DNA of 64,000 nucleotides from Streptomyces venezuelae ATCC 10712 (GTDB lineage Bacteria; Actinomycetota; Actinomycetes; Streptomycetales; Streptomycetaceae), in the NCBI RefSeq assembly GCF_008639165.1, contig NZ_CP029197.1, forward strand, positions 2,356,001 to 2,420,000, written 5' to 3'. Under the pieces are notes generated by a model. The model saw nothing but the letters and a program-made list of their open reading frames with translations. It searched no databases and was not told the DNA's origin. The position numbers and the translations under genes are program-made. This document shows, in pieces, positions 8,615-16,070 of the stretch; within the stretch, counting starts at the first letter, position 1, and each line of letters begins with the position of its first letter.

Positions 8615-9991
8615 ATGGCTACCGAACCGCGGCACGAGCCGCCCACCCCCACCCTCCGACAGCTCAGCACCCGGACACGCGAGATGTTCCAGGGGCTCGG
8701 GACCGCGCTCACCACGCCCACCACCCCGGGCGCGCCCCTCCTCGGCGACGCGTCCTCCCGGTGGGTGCGCCTCCTGCCGTACGGCATCGCCCTCGCGTTC
8801 GTCGCCTCGCTGCTCCCCACCACGGTCAATCTCCTTGCCACCGACTACGGGGTCAACGGAGCGCTCGCGGGGGCCATCGGCACCGCCCAGACCGCGCCGC
8901 TGCTGCTCGCCGTCAACCGGCCGCTCCAGGCCTGGTGGGTCATCTTCACCGCCGACGTGCTCGGCGCGGTCGTGCTGCTCGGCGCCGACGGGGACCAGGC
9001 CCGGCTCTGGCCGTGGCCCCCGACGGTCGTCGTCGGCTACTGCGCGCTGATGATCGCGCTCGGTCTGCGCGAGTCCCGCCGGGCGCTGTTCGGGGTCTGG
9101 CTGGCGACCGGTGTCGCCGGGTACGCCCTGGACGTCGTCCGGCCCGCCGGAAGCACCAGCGTCCACACCCTGCTCGTCGTCCTCAGCGGAGTGCTGCCCC
9201 TCCTCACCTCGGCGGTACGCGCGCGGGGCGACGCCCAGCGGCGGCTCGTCGAGCAGGAGACCATCAGCGAGGCCGAGCGGTCCCGGCGCACGCTCCTGGA
9301 GGAGCGGGCCAGGATCGCCCGCGAGCTGCACGACGTGGTGGCCCACCACATGTCCGTGATCACGGTGCAGGCCGATTCCGCCCCTTACCGCATCCCCGGA
9401 CTCCCGGACGCGGCCCGCGAGGAGTTCGGCTCGATCGCGACGAGCGCCCGGGAGTCGCTGGCCGAGATGCGGCGGCTGCTGGCCGTGCTGCGCAGTGACG
9501 GCACCGAGGGCGAGCGGGCCCCGCAGCCGGGGCTGGACCGGCTGCAGCAGCTGGTCGAGGCGACGGTACGGGCCGGGGTGCCGGCCGAGCTGCGGCTCGC
9601 CGCCGATCTCGGGGACGTACCGCAGGCGGTGGACCTGTCGGCGTACCGGATCGTGCAGGAGGCCCTCGCGAACGTCGTCCGGCACGCGCCGGGGGCGTCG
9701 ACCCGGGTGTCGGTCCGGGCGGACGGCGGCTGGCTGACCGTCCTCGTCGTCAACGGGCCCTCCGCGGAGGCGGGTTCCCAGGTGGAGCGCGGCGCCTCCG
9801 GCACCGGGCACGGGCTCGTCGGGATGCGGGAGCGCGTACGGTTGACGGGCGGCTCGCTCGACACCGGGCCGCTGCCGGACGGCGGCTTCCGGGTCGCCGC
9901 GCGGCTGCCGCTGACGGCGGACCCGATGCCGGCCGTGCCCCTGCCCGCGGCCCCGGCCGCCCCGCCCCCGACCACCGAGGAATCCGAGTGA
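8615..9991 (+). CDS. Sensor histidine kinase, NarL-partner (HisKA_3) type
   Basis: A 458-residue membrane kinase. The first about 70 residues are cytosolic; then come four to six membrane segments (roughly residues 45-205), then a short coiled linker. The dimerisation/phosphoacceptor helix is ARIARELHDVVAHHMS, with the phosphorylated His in ELHD. The HATPase domain follows, with N-box-like ALANVVRHA and a G-box GTGHGLVGMRER. It phosphorylates the response regulator encoded directly downstream with a 4-base overlap (GTGA). ATG at 8615 is preferred over 8573, which lies inside promoter module A. Signal unknown. Confidence 0.92.
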   Translation: MATEPRHEPPTPTLRQLSTRTREMFQGLGTALTTPTTPGAPLLGDASSRWVRLLPYGIALAFVASLLPTTVNLLATDYGVNGALAGAIGTAQTAPLLLAVNRPLQAWWVIFTADVLGAVVLLGADGDQARLWPWPPTVVVGYCALMIALGLRESRRALFGVWLATGVAGYALDVVRPAGSTSVHTLLVVLSGVLPLLTSAVRARGDAQRRLVEQETISEAERSRRTLLEERARIARELHDVVAHHMSVITVQADSAPYRIPGLPDAAREEFGSIATSARESLAEMRRLLAVLRSDGTEGERAPQPGLDRLQQLVEATVRAGVPAELRLAADLGDVPQAVDLSAYRIVQEALANVVRHAPGASTRVSVRADGGWLTVLVVNGPSAEAGSQVERGASGTGHGLVGMRERVRLTGGSLDTGPLPDGGFRVAARLPLTADPMPAVPLPAAPAAPPPTTEESE

Positions 9992-10668
9992 CCATCCGCG
10001 TGATCATCGTCGACGACCAGGCCATGGTGCGGGCCGGTTTCGCCGCCCTGCTCGCCGCCCAGCCGGACATCGACGTGGTGGGCGAGGCCCCGGACGGGCG
10101 GCAGGGTGTCGACGTGGCGCGCGCGGCGCACCCGGACGTGGTCCTCATGGACGTCCGGATGCCCGAGCTGGACGGCCTCGCCGCCGCGCGGGAGCTCCTC
10201 CACCCGCCCGTCGGGGTCACCCACCGGCCGAAGGTGCTCATGCTGACCACCTTCGACGTGGACGACTACGTGTACGAGGCGCTGCGCGCCGGGGCGTCCG
10301 GATTCCTCCTGAAGGACGCGCCGCCCGCGGACCTGATCTCGGCGGTGCGGGTGGTGGCGGCGGGCGAGGCGCTGCTCGCCCCGTCGGTGACGCGCCGGCT
10401 CATCGCCGATTTCGCCGCCTCCCGGCCGGCTCCGCGCAAGGACACCACGGCGCTGCGCCTGAACGGGCTCACCCCGCGTGAGACCGAGGTACTGGAGCTG
10501 ATCGCCCGCGGTCTTTCGAACCAGGAGATCGCGGACCATCTGGTGCTCGCCGAGCAGACCGTGAAGACCCACATCGGCCGGGTCCTGGCCAAGCTGGACC
10601 TGCGCGACCGGGCGCAGGCGGTGGTCTTCGCGTACGAGTCGGGCCTGGTGACCCCGGGCGCGTCCTGA
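9988..10668 (+). CDS. LuxR/NarL family response regulator
   Basis: A 226-residue DNA-binding response regulator. The receiver domain (residues 1-120) has the acidic pair IIVDDQ, the phosphoacceptor Asp in VVLMDVRMPE and Lys in FLLKDAPP. The C-terminal helix-turn-helix (LTPRETEVLELIARGLSNQEIA ... VKTHIGRVLAKLDLRDR) is LuxR type. GTG at 9988 overlaps the kinase stop by 4 bases, so the pair is translationally coupled. The identical promoter modules upstream of its own operon and of the next operon (hydrolase/acyltransferase) point to autoregulation and a direct local target. Confidence 0.93.
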   Translation: MTIRVIIVDDQAMVRAGFAALLAAQPDIDVVGEAPDGRQGVDVARAAHPDVVLMDVRMPELDGLAAARELLHPPVGVTHRPKVLMLTTFDVDDYVYEALRAGASGFLLKDAPPADLISAVRVVAAGEALLAPSVTRRLIADFAASRPAPRKDTTALRLNGLTPRETEVLELIARGLSNQEIADHLVLAEQTVKTHIGRVLAKLDLRDRAQAVVFAYESGLVTPGAS

Positions 10669-10743
10669 CGCCCGGGTAGCTGTCCCCCGGGGGAAAACCC
10701 CACCCCCCGCCTGGTGTTGCCTGCTCCTCCACCCCCTACCCCG

Positions 10744-10803
10744 GTATCGGGCGGGAGTTGGCTCCCCGGTGTGACGTGCCGTCACCCGTCGTCTTCCTAC
10801 CTT
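10744..10803 (+). promoter_or_regulatory. Promoter module B of the hydrolase/acyltransferase operon
   Basis: GTATC (10744-10748), 15 bases, CCCCGGTGTGACGT (10764-10777), 20 bases, TACCTT (10798-10803) as -10. Every spacing equals that of module A at 8546-8605. Within it GTGACG-TGC-CGTCAC (10771-10785) is a perfect inverted repeat, and TACC-CC-GGTA borders the left end. A leader of about 40 bases with a GGAGAGGGAGG ribosome site follows. Confidence 0.7.
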
Positions 10804-10849
10804 CCTCTCGCCAGCGAACGAGCGAGTACCGGAGAGGGAGGGCGACCCC

Positions 10850-11830
10850 ATGCGCCGTATTTCGAGGACCCTGATCACCGCGGCCCTGGTGGCCGCGGTG
10901 ATCGGCGGGACGGCGGGCTTCGCGTCCGGCGACAGCCAGCAGCCCGTGACGGGGGCGCCGGCCGGGACCGCCGAGTGGCGGGCGGCCGGGCTGCCGGACC
11001 CGGAGCGGATGACCCCGGCGGAGGTGGCGCGGTTCTTCGCGGGGCTGAGCCCGGTACGGCAGCGGGAGCTGGCCCGGACGCATCCGACGGTCGTCGGGAA
11101 CCTCGACGGGGCGCCCCTGGAGCTGCGGTACGCGGCCAACGCCCGGGTCACGCACGGGGCGTTCGGCGGCGCCCGGGTCCTCGCCCACGACGCGCGCGGC
11201 CGCGGCCAGGTGGCCCTGGTGTACGGGGATCTGGCGCGGGCGGAGCACGTGTCGGTGATCGTGCCCGGCTCCGACATCGACGCGGGCCGCCTGCACCCGC
11301 TCACGGACATGGCGAACGAGCTGCGCCGGGCCACCGGCGGCCGGACGGCGGTCGTCGCCTGGGCCGGCTACACCACCCCGGTCGGCGTGGGTCTCGACGC
11401 GGCCACCGGCCGGCTCGCCGAGGCGGGCGCGGAGCGGCTCACCCGGTTCGTGGACGGTCTCGCGGCCGCCGGGGCGGCCGAGCCCTCGCTGTTCTGCCAC
11501 AGCTACGGCTCCGTGGTGTGCGGGCTCGCCGCCCACGACCTGAAGGCCAAGGACCTGGTGGTCTTCGGCTCCCCGGGGATGCGCGCCGACAACGTGGCCG
11601 AGCTCGGCACCTCCGCCCGCGTCTGGGCCGCGAAGGATCCGACCGACTGGATCGATTGGGTCCCGAACGTCGAGGTCGGGGACCTCGGGCACGGCGCCGA
11701 TCCCGCCGACCCGGCCTTCGGGGCGCGTCGGATCGCCGCCGACGACGCCGCGGGCCACGGCGGCTACTTCGCGCCGGGCACCGCCTCCCTCCGCACGTTC
11801 GCCGCGATCGCCGGGGGGGACGTCCGATGA
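10850..11830 (+). CDS. Secreted alpha/beta hydrolase, DUF1023 family
   Basis: A 326-residue exported hydrolase. The signal-peptide-like N-terminus (MRRISRTLITAALVAAVIGG) is followed by the DUF1023 fold with nucleophile elbow CHSYGS and a late GHGGYF histidine motif. It is a shorter paralogue of the hydrolase at 6343-7557, lacking about 80 residues between the NLDGAP block and the strand before the nucleophile. Its stop overlaps the acyltransferase start (ATGA, 11827-11830), so the two enzymes are coupled and probably act on the same surface substrate, one adding and one removing acyl groups. That last point is inference. Confidence 0.82.
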   Translation: MRRISRTLITAALVAAVIGGTAGFASGDSQQPVTGAPAGTAEWRAAGLPDPERMTPAEVARFFAGLSPVRQRELARTHPTVVGNLDGAPLELRYAANARVTHGAFGGARVLAHDARGRGQVALVYGDLARAEHVSVIVPGSDIDAGRLHPLTDMANELRRATGGRTAVVAWAGYTTPVGVGLDAATGRLAEAGAERLTRFVDGLAAAGAAEPSLFCHSYGSVVCGLAAHDLKAKDLVVFGSPGMRADNVAELGTSARVWAAKDPTDWIDWVPNVEVGDLGHGADPADPAFGARRIAADDAAGHGGYFAPGTASLRTFAAIAGGDVR

Positions 11831-13044
11831 GCACCCTCGCGACCACGGCCCGCCGGGCCGTCCGGAAGATCGAGTCGAGCACCCCCGCCCACCGCGACCG
11901 GGCCGTCGACGGGCTGCGCGCCCTGGCCCTGCTGGCCGTGCCGACCGGGCACTGGCTGCTCGGCGGGTTCACGCTCTCCTCCGACGGGGCGATCCACAAC
12001 GCCAGCCCGCTCGGCACCTTCGCGGGTCTCGCGCCGGTCAGCTGGGTCCTGCAGATGCTGGGGATCTTCTTCCTGGTCGGCGGTTACGCCTCCGTCCTCT
12101 CCTACCGGCGGAGGAAGGGCTCCTCGGGCGAGTGGCTGAAGGGCCGGCTCGCCCGCCTCGGCCGGCCGGTGCTCGGTGTCACCGCCGTCTGGGCGGCGCT
12201 GCTGCCGCTGCTGCACTTCGGGTTCGACGTGCCGGTGGACAGTCTGCGGACGGCGTCGACGCTGGTGATCCAGCCGCTCTGGTTCGTCGGGGTGTACACG
12301 GTGGTCACCGCGCTCACCCCGCTGTGCGTCCGGGCGGCCCGCCGCCTCGGGGTGTGGGCCGCGGCCCCGCTGCTCGGTTCGGTCGCCGTCGTGGACTTCC
12401 TGCGGTACGGGCCGTACGCCGACGCCGTGCCGTCCTGGCTGAGCCTGCTGAACATCCTGCCGGGCTGGCTCTTCGCGTACCAGCTGGGCGTCTCGTGGGG
12501 CGAGGGCCGGGTCACCCGGCGGCACGCCTGGGCGCTGCTGCTCGGCGGGGCCGCGCTGTTCGCCGCCCTGCTGCTCGCCTTCGGCTACCCGGCGTCCATG
12601 GTCGGCGTGCCCGGCGAGGCCCGCACCAACTCGCACCCGCCGTCGCTGCTGGTCCTCGCCCTCGCCGCCGCGCAGAGCGGCGCGGCGATCCTGCTCAGGG
12701 ACCGGCTCGGCCGGCTCCTGAAACGGCCCGCGCTCTGGGCGCCGGTCGTGGTGGTCAACCTGTCGGCGATGACGATCCTGTGCTGGCACCAGACGGCGAT
12801 GCTGACGGCCGCGATCCCCGCCTCGTACCTCGGAGAGGTGCCGGGTCTGGTCGGCGCGCCGGACTCGGTCGGCTGGATCCTCGCCCGGCTCGCCTGGATG
12901 CCGGTCTTCGCCGGACTGCTCGTGCTGATCGGCCGGTACGCCCGGGGCTTCGAGTCCCCGTGGACGAGGACCGGCACGGCCCGCCGCACCGTGGCGGGCG
13001 TGCTGGCGGCGGGCTTCGCGGTCTTCGCGCTGGGGCTGGCGTGA
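11827..13044 (+). CDS. Membrane acyltransferase, acyltransferase_3 family
   Basis: A 405-residue integral membrane protein with about ten predicted membrane helices. The family start motif appears at residues 21-36 (HRDRAVDGLRALALLA) with HW shortly after (PTGHWLLGG), typical of acyltransferase_3/OafA-like O-acyltransferases that modify cell-surface glycans or lipids. ATG overlaps the preceding hydrolase stop by 4 bases. The unit lies downstream of a two-component system with a matching promoter. Ends 14 bases before a convergent gene. Substrate unknown. Confidence 0.85.
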   Translation: MSTLATTARRAVRKIESSTPAHRDRAVDGLRALALLAVPTGHWLLGGFTLSSDGAIHNASPLGTFAGLAPVSWVLQMLGIFFLVGGYASVLSYRRRKGSSGEWLKGRLARLGRPVLGVTAVWAALLPLLHFGFDVPVDSLRTASTLVIQPLWFVGVYTVVTALTPLCVRAARRLGVWAAAPLLGSVAVVDFLRYGPYADAVPSWLSLLNILPGWLFAYQLGVSWGEGRVTRRHAWALLLGGAALFAALLLAFGYPASMVGVPGEARTNSHPPSLLVLALAAAQSGAAILLRDRLGRLLKRPALWAPVVVVNLSAMTILCWHQTAMLTAAIPASYLGEVPGLVGAPDSVGWILARLAWMPVFAGLLVLIGRYARGFESPWTRTGTARRTVAGVLAAGFAVFALGLA

Positions 13045-13058
13045 GGGCCCCGGGGGGC

Positions 13059-14075
13059 TCAGGCCTCGCGCGCCGCGGAGGTGGAGCGCATGTCCGGGTA
13101 GCGGTCGCCCGCCACCTGGCCGGCGATCGGCTCCAGTTCGGCGAGTTCGGCCTCGGTGAGGGTGATGCGGGTGGCGGCGGCGTTCTCCTCCAGGCGGGAG
13201 CGCTTGCGGGTGCCGGGGATCGGGACGACGGTGAGGCCGTGCACCGAGGCCCGCTGCTGGACCCAGGCGAGGGCGATCTGCGCCGGGGTCGCCCCGTGCG
13301 CGGCGGCGATCTTGCGGACCGGGTCGAGGAGGGTGGCGTTCCGCTCGGCGTTCTCGCCGGTGAAGCGGGGCTGGAAGCGGCGGAAGTCACCGTCCGACAG
13401 GTCCTTGCCGGCGTCCGCGAACGCGCCGGTGAGGAAGCCGCGGCCGAGCGGGGAGTACGGCACGAAGGTGACGCCGAGTTCGGCGGCGGCGCCGACGGCG
13501 CTGCGTTCCACGTCCCGGGAGAAGAGCGACCACTCCGACTGGAGGGCGCTGATCGGGTGGACGGCGTGGGCCTCGCGGAGCTCGGCGCCGGTGACCTCGC
13601 TGAGGCCCAGGTGCTTGACCTTGCCCTCCCGGACGAGTTCGGCCATCGCGCCGACGGACTCGGCGAACGGGACCTCCGGGTCGCGGCGGTGCATGTAGTA
13701 GAGGTCGATCGTCTCGATGCCGAGGCGGCGCAGGCTGCCCTCGACGGCCTTCCTGATGTAGGCGGGGTCGTTGCGGACGGCCCGGTGGGCGGGGACGTCG
13801 GCGCGCCGCTCGATGGCGAACTTGGTGGCGAGGGTGACCTCGTCGCGGTGGGCGGCGAGGAACGGGGCGAGGAACTCCTCGTTGGCTCCGCTGCCGTAGA
13901 TGTCGGCGGTGTCGATCAGGGTGACGCCGGCTTCCAGGGCGGCGTCGAGGGTGTCCCGGGCGGCGGCCTCGTCGGTGGCGCCGTAGAACTCGCTGATGCC
14001 CATGGCGCCGAAGCCCTGGACGCCGATCTCGGGTCCGTCCTGGCCGCCGAGACGTACGGTGTCGATCCTGGTCAT
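13059..14075 (-). CDS. Aldo/keto reductase
   Basis: A 338-residue cytosolic NADPH-dependent reductase with a TIM-barrel. The catalytic tetrad is visible: Asp and Tyr in LIDTADIYGSGANEE, Lys in ATKFAIE, His in YYMHRRDP. The C-terminal cofactor loop contains IPGTRKRSRLEEN. ATG at 14075 has GGAGGA 9 bases upstream and overlaps the MerR stop by 4 bases (ATGA), so it is the second gene of a merR-akr operon. A MerR-regulated AKR commonly detoxifies reactive aldehydes; the substrate here is not known. Confidence 0.93.
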   Translation of the reverse strand: MTRIDTVRLGGQDGPEIGVQGFGAMGISEFYGATDEAAARDTLDAALEAGVTLIDTADIYGSGANEEFLAPFLAAHRDEVTLATKFAIERRADVPAHRAVRNDPAYIRKAVEGSLRRLGIETIDLYYMHRRDPEVPFAESVGAMAELVREGKVKHLGLSEVTGAELREAHAVHPISALQSEWSLFSRDVERSAVGAAAELGVTFVPYSPLGRGFLTGAFADAGKDLSDGDFRRFQPRFTGENAERNATLLDPVRKIAAAHGATPAQIALAWVQQRASVHGLTVVPIPGTRKRSRLEENAAATRITLTEAELAELEPIAGQVAGDRYPDMRSTSAAREA

Positions 14076-14488
14076 GAAGGTGTTCCTCCGCATGCGGTCC
14101 CGTAATGGCTGATCTTGATGTCGAGCACGGCGAGCGTGTCCTGGAGCTCGGTGATCCGGGAGAGGACGTCCCGCCTGGTGGCTTCCAGGAGTTCACGGCG
14201 TGCGTCCCGGGTGTGGTCGCCCTCGCGCACCAGCTCGGCGTACCGGACCATGTCGGCGACCGGCATCCCCGTGAGCCGCAGCTTGCCGACGAACGCGAGC
14301 CAGTGCAGGTCCTGCTCGGTGAAGCGGCGCTGGCCGGTGTGCGAACGGTCGACGTGCGGCATGAGGCCGATCCGCTCGTACCAGCGCAGGGTGTGCGCCG
14401 AAAGACCGGTCAGCGCGGAGACCTCGCTGATGGTGTGGTGGGTCCGGGTTCCACTCGGGGTCGTGCTCGTGCTCGCCATCACGCTCAT
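14072..14488 (-). CDS. MerR family transcriptional regulator
   Basis: A 138-residue MerR protein. Its N-terminal winged helix (ISEVSALTGLSAHTLRWYERIGL) begins around residue 20 and a long coiled dimerisation helix closes the chain. The only clear cysteine is near the C-terminus (TACGG), unlike metal-sensing MerR proteins, so an NmlR/AdhR-like aldehyde or redox sensor is plausible. The start at 14488 lies 7 bases after the -10 hexamer TAGCGT, which would make the transcript leaderless; ATG 14479 is an alternative. Autoregulation is strongly implied by the operator at 14507-14522. Confidence 0.9.
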   Translation of the reverse strand: MSVMASTSTTPSGTRTHHTISEVSALTGLSAHTLRWYERIGLMPHVDRSHTGQRRFTEQDLHWLAFVGKLRLTGMPVADMVRYAELVREGDHTRDARRELLEATRRDVLSRITELQDTLAVLDIKISHYGTACGGTPS

Positions 14489-14495
14489 GCCCCCC

Positions 14496-14533
14496 ACGCT
14501 AAAACGTTGGAGTGCACTCCAAGCAAGTAGGCT
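14496..14533. promoter_or_regulatory. MerR operator with 19-bp spacer promoter and divergent promoter
   Basis: The perfect 16-base palindrome TTGGAGTGCACTCCAA (14507-14522) sits between a minus-strand -35 TTGCTT (14526-14521) and -10 TAGCGT (14501-14496), separated by exactly 19 bases. That over-long spacer is the hallmark of MerR-activated promoters. On the plus strand, TAGGCT (14528-14533) lies 7 bases before the serine hydrolase ATG, so MerR could also influence that gene. Confidence 0.88.
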
Positions 14534-14540
14534 CGGCCCC

Positions 14541-15371
14541 ATGCAGAGCAGCGTGCCGAGCCTGGCGTCGATCGAGAACTGGCCCGTCCCCACCGCGGCG
14601 GCCGCCGTGGTCCGCGCGGACGGCACCCTGGCCGGGTCGTACGGCCCCACCGGGCGGCGCTTCCCGCTCGCCTCGGTCACCAAGCCGCTCGCGGCGTACG
14701 CCGTCCTCGTCGCGTACGAGGAGGGGGCGATCGACCTCGACGAGCCCGCCGGGCCGCAGGGCGCGACCGTGCGGCACCTCCTCGCCCACACCTCGGGCCT
14801 CGCCTTCGACGAGAACCGGGTCATGGCCGCCCCCGGCACCCGCCGGATCTACTCCAACACCGGCTTCGAGGCGCTCGGCGACCATCTCGCGAAGGCGACC
14901 GACATCCCCTTCGCCGAGTACCTGCACCAGGCGGTCCTGGAGCCGCTGGGCATGACGTCGACGACGCTGGAGGGTTCGCCCGCCAAGGACGGCGTCTCGA
15001 CCGTGGACGACCTGGTGCGGTTCGCCGCCGAGGTGCAGGCGCCGCGGCTGCTCGACCCGCGCACGGTCCTGGAGGCGATGAGCGTCGCGTACCCCGGGCT
15101 GACCGGCATCCTGCCCGGTTACGGGCACCAGAAGCCGAACGACTGGGGGCTGGGCTTCGAGATCCGGGACGGCAAGTCCCCGCACTGGACGGGCGCCGGT
15201 TCCTCGCCGCGTACCTTCGGGCACTTCGGGCAGTCCGGCACCTTCCTGTGGGTCGACCCGGACGCGCGGGCGGCCTGTGTGGCGCTCACCGACCGGCCCT
15301 TCGGGCCGTGGGCGGTCGAGGCGTGGCCGCCGTTCACGGACGCGGTCCTCGCGGACCTGCGCGCCGGCTAG
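14541..15371 (+). CDS. Serine hydrolase, class C beta-lactamase/penicillin-binding fold
   Basis: A 276-residue enzyme of the beta-lactamase-related family. The three active-site motifs are present: S-x-x-K (ASVTKPL, residues about 43-49), Y-x-N (YSNTG) and H-x-G (HFGQSGT). No signal peptide, so probably a cytosolic esterase or D-amino peptidase rather than a resistance lactamase. Shorter than typical AmpC (about 360). ATG at 14541 follows TAGGCT by 7 bases (leaderless arrangement). Divergent from merR and sharing its operator region. Natural substrate unknown. Confidence 0.85.
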   Translation: MQSSVPSLASIENWPVPTAAAAVVRADGTLAGSYGPTGRRFPLASVTKPLAAYAVLVAYEEGAIDLDEPAGPQGATVRHLLAHTSGLAFDENRVMAAPGTRRIYSNTGFEALGDHLAKATDIPFAEYLHQAVLEPLGMTSTTLEGSPAKDGVSTVDDLVRFAAEVQAPRLLDPRTVLEAMSVAYPGLTGILPGYGHQKPNDWGLGFEIRDGKSPHWTGAGSSPRTFGHFGQSGTFLWVDPDARAACVALTDRPFGPWAVEAWPPFTDAVLADLRAG

Positions 15372-15390
15372 GAACCGGGCGCCGTCGGCC

Positions 15391-15425
15391 GGGCGGCAGG
15401 CGACGAAGAGCGGGCGGCAGGCGAC
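15391..15425 (+). repeat. Pair of 14-bp direct repeats
   Basis: GGGCGGCAGGCGAC occurs at 15391-15404 and 15412-15425, a 21-base period (two helical turns), in the 84-base gap between two convergent genes. A partial third copy (AGGCGGCGAAC) follows. It may be slippage or a remnant; no function is evident. Confidence 0.6.
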
Positions 15426-15455
15426 AGGCGGCGAACAGTAGGCGGCCGCCGGCCG

Positions 15456-16070
15456 TCATTCGTCGCAGCGCGCCGTGGGCAGCGTCCCGTCGGGGCCGCT
15501 GACGGAGACGTCGACCAGGCCGGCGGGGTGCTCCGCGTAGGCCGTCGTGCACACCAGCTGACGGGCGGCGCCCTCGGTCAGCTCCATCACCGGGAACGGG
15601 GCCCGCAGCCGGAGCAGCCGGCGCGGGGTCGCCCCGGCCGTCGCGTCCGGCTCGACGTGCGGCCCCTTCCCCCCGGCCGGTGGCAGTCCGGTGGTGATGC
15701 CCGCCGCGGCCTCGTCGGCCCGGGGGCCGGCGAGGAGCATGGCGAGGATCTTGTCGGTGGTGCTGTGCGCGCGCCGCAGCCCCTCGGGGGTGATCTCGTA
15801 GTCCGGCCCGAACCCGTCGTAGGGGAGCCGGGTGGCCCCCGACTCCGGCGCGTCGGAGGGCACCGGGCCCCCGTCCGCGAACCTCCGGGCCACCGGCATC
15901 GACCGGCCGTCGGGGCCGAGGAAGTAGAGCACGATCCGGTCCTCGGGGATCGGCTGGACCGCGACGGTCGCGGCGCCGCCCGCCTCGACGACGTCGGTGC
16001 CCTGGATGCCGCAGCCGGCGAGTGCCAGCAGGGCGAGCAGGGCCGCGGCGGTGTTCCTCCGGCGGTTCAC
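15456..16070 (-). CDS. Lipoprotein with GerMN-like domain
   Basis: A 204-residue exported lipoprotein. The N-terminus has a basic region, hydrophobic stretch and lipobox LALAGC, with lipidated Cys near residue 19. The central region resembles a GerMN domain, the small beta/alpha fold found in sporulation and two-component-associated lipoproteins. GTG at 16070 overlaps the kinase stop by 4 bases, so it is the last gene of a regulator-kinase-lipoprotein operon. By analogy with CseA or the AfsQ-linked lipoprotein, it may modulate the sensor kinase from outside the membrane; that role is inferred. Confidence 0.78.
   Translation of the reverse strand: MNRRRNTAAALLALLALAGCGIQGTDVVEAGGAATVAVQPIPEDRIVLYFLGPDGRSMPVARRFADGGPVPSDAPESGATRLPYDGFGPDYEITPEGLRRAHSTTDKILAMLLAGPRADEAAAGITTGLPPAGGKGPHVEPDATAGATPRRLLRLRAPFPVMELTEGAARQLVCTTAYAEHPAGLVDVSVSGPDGTLPTARCDE

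Noticed and set aside
12132..14105. 657-codon plus-strand frame across the acyltransferase and aldo/keto reductase genes
   Set aside because: It runs out of frame through one real gene and antisense through another and matches no family.
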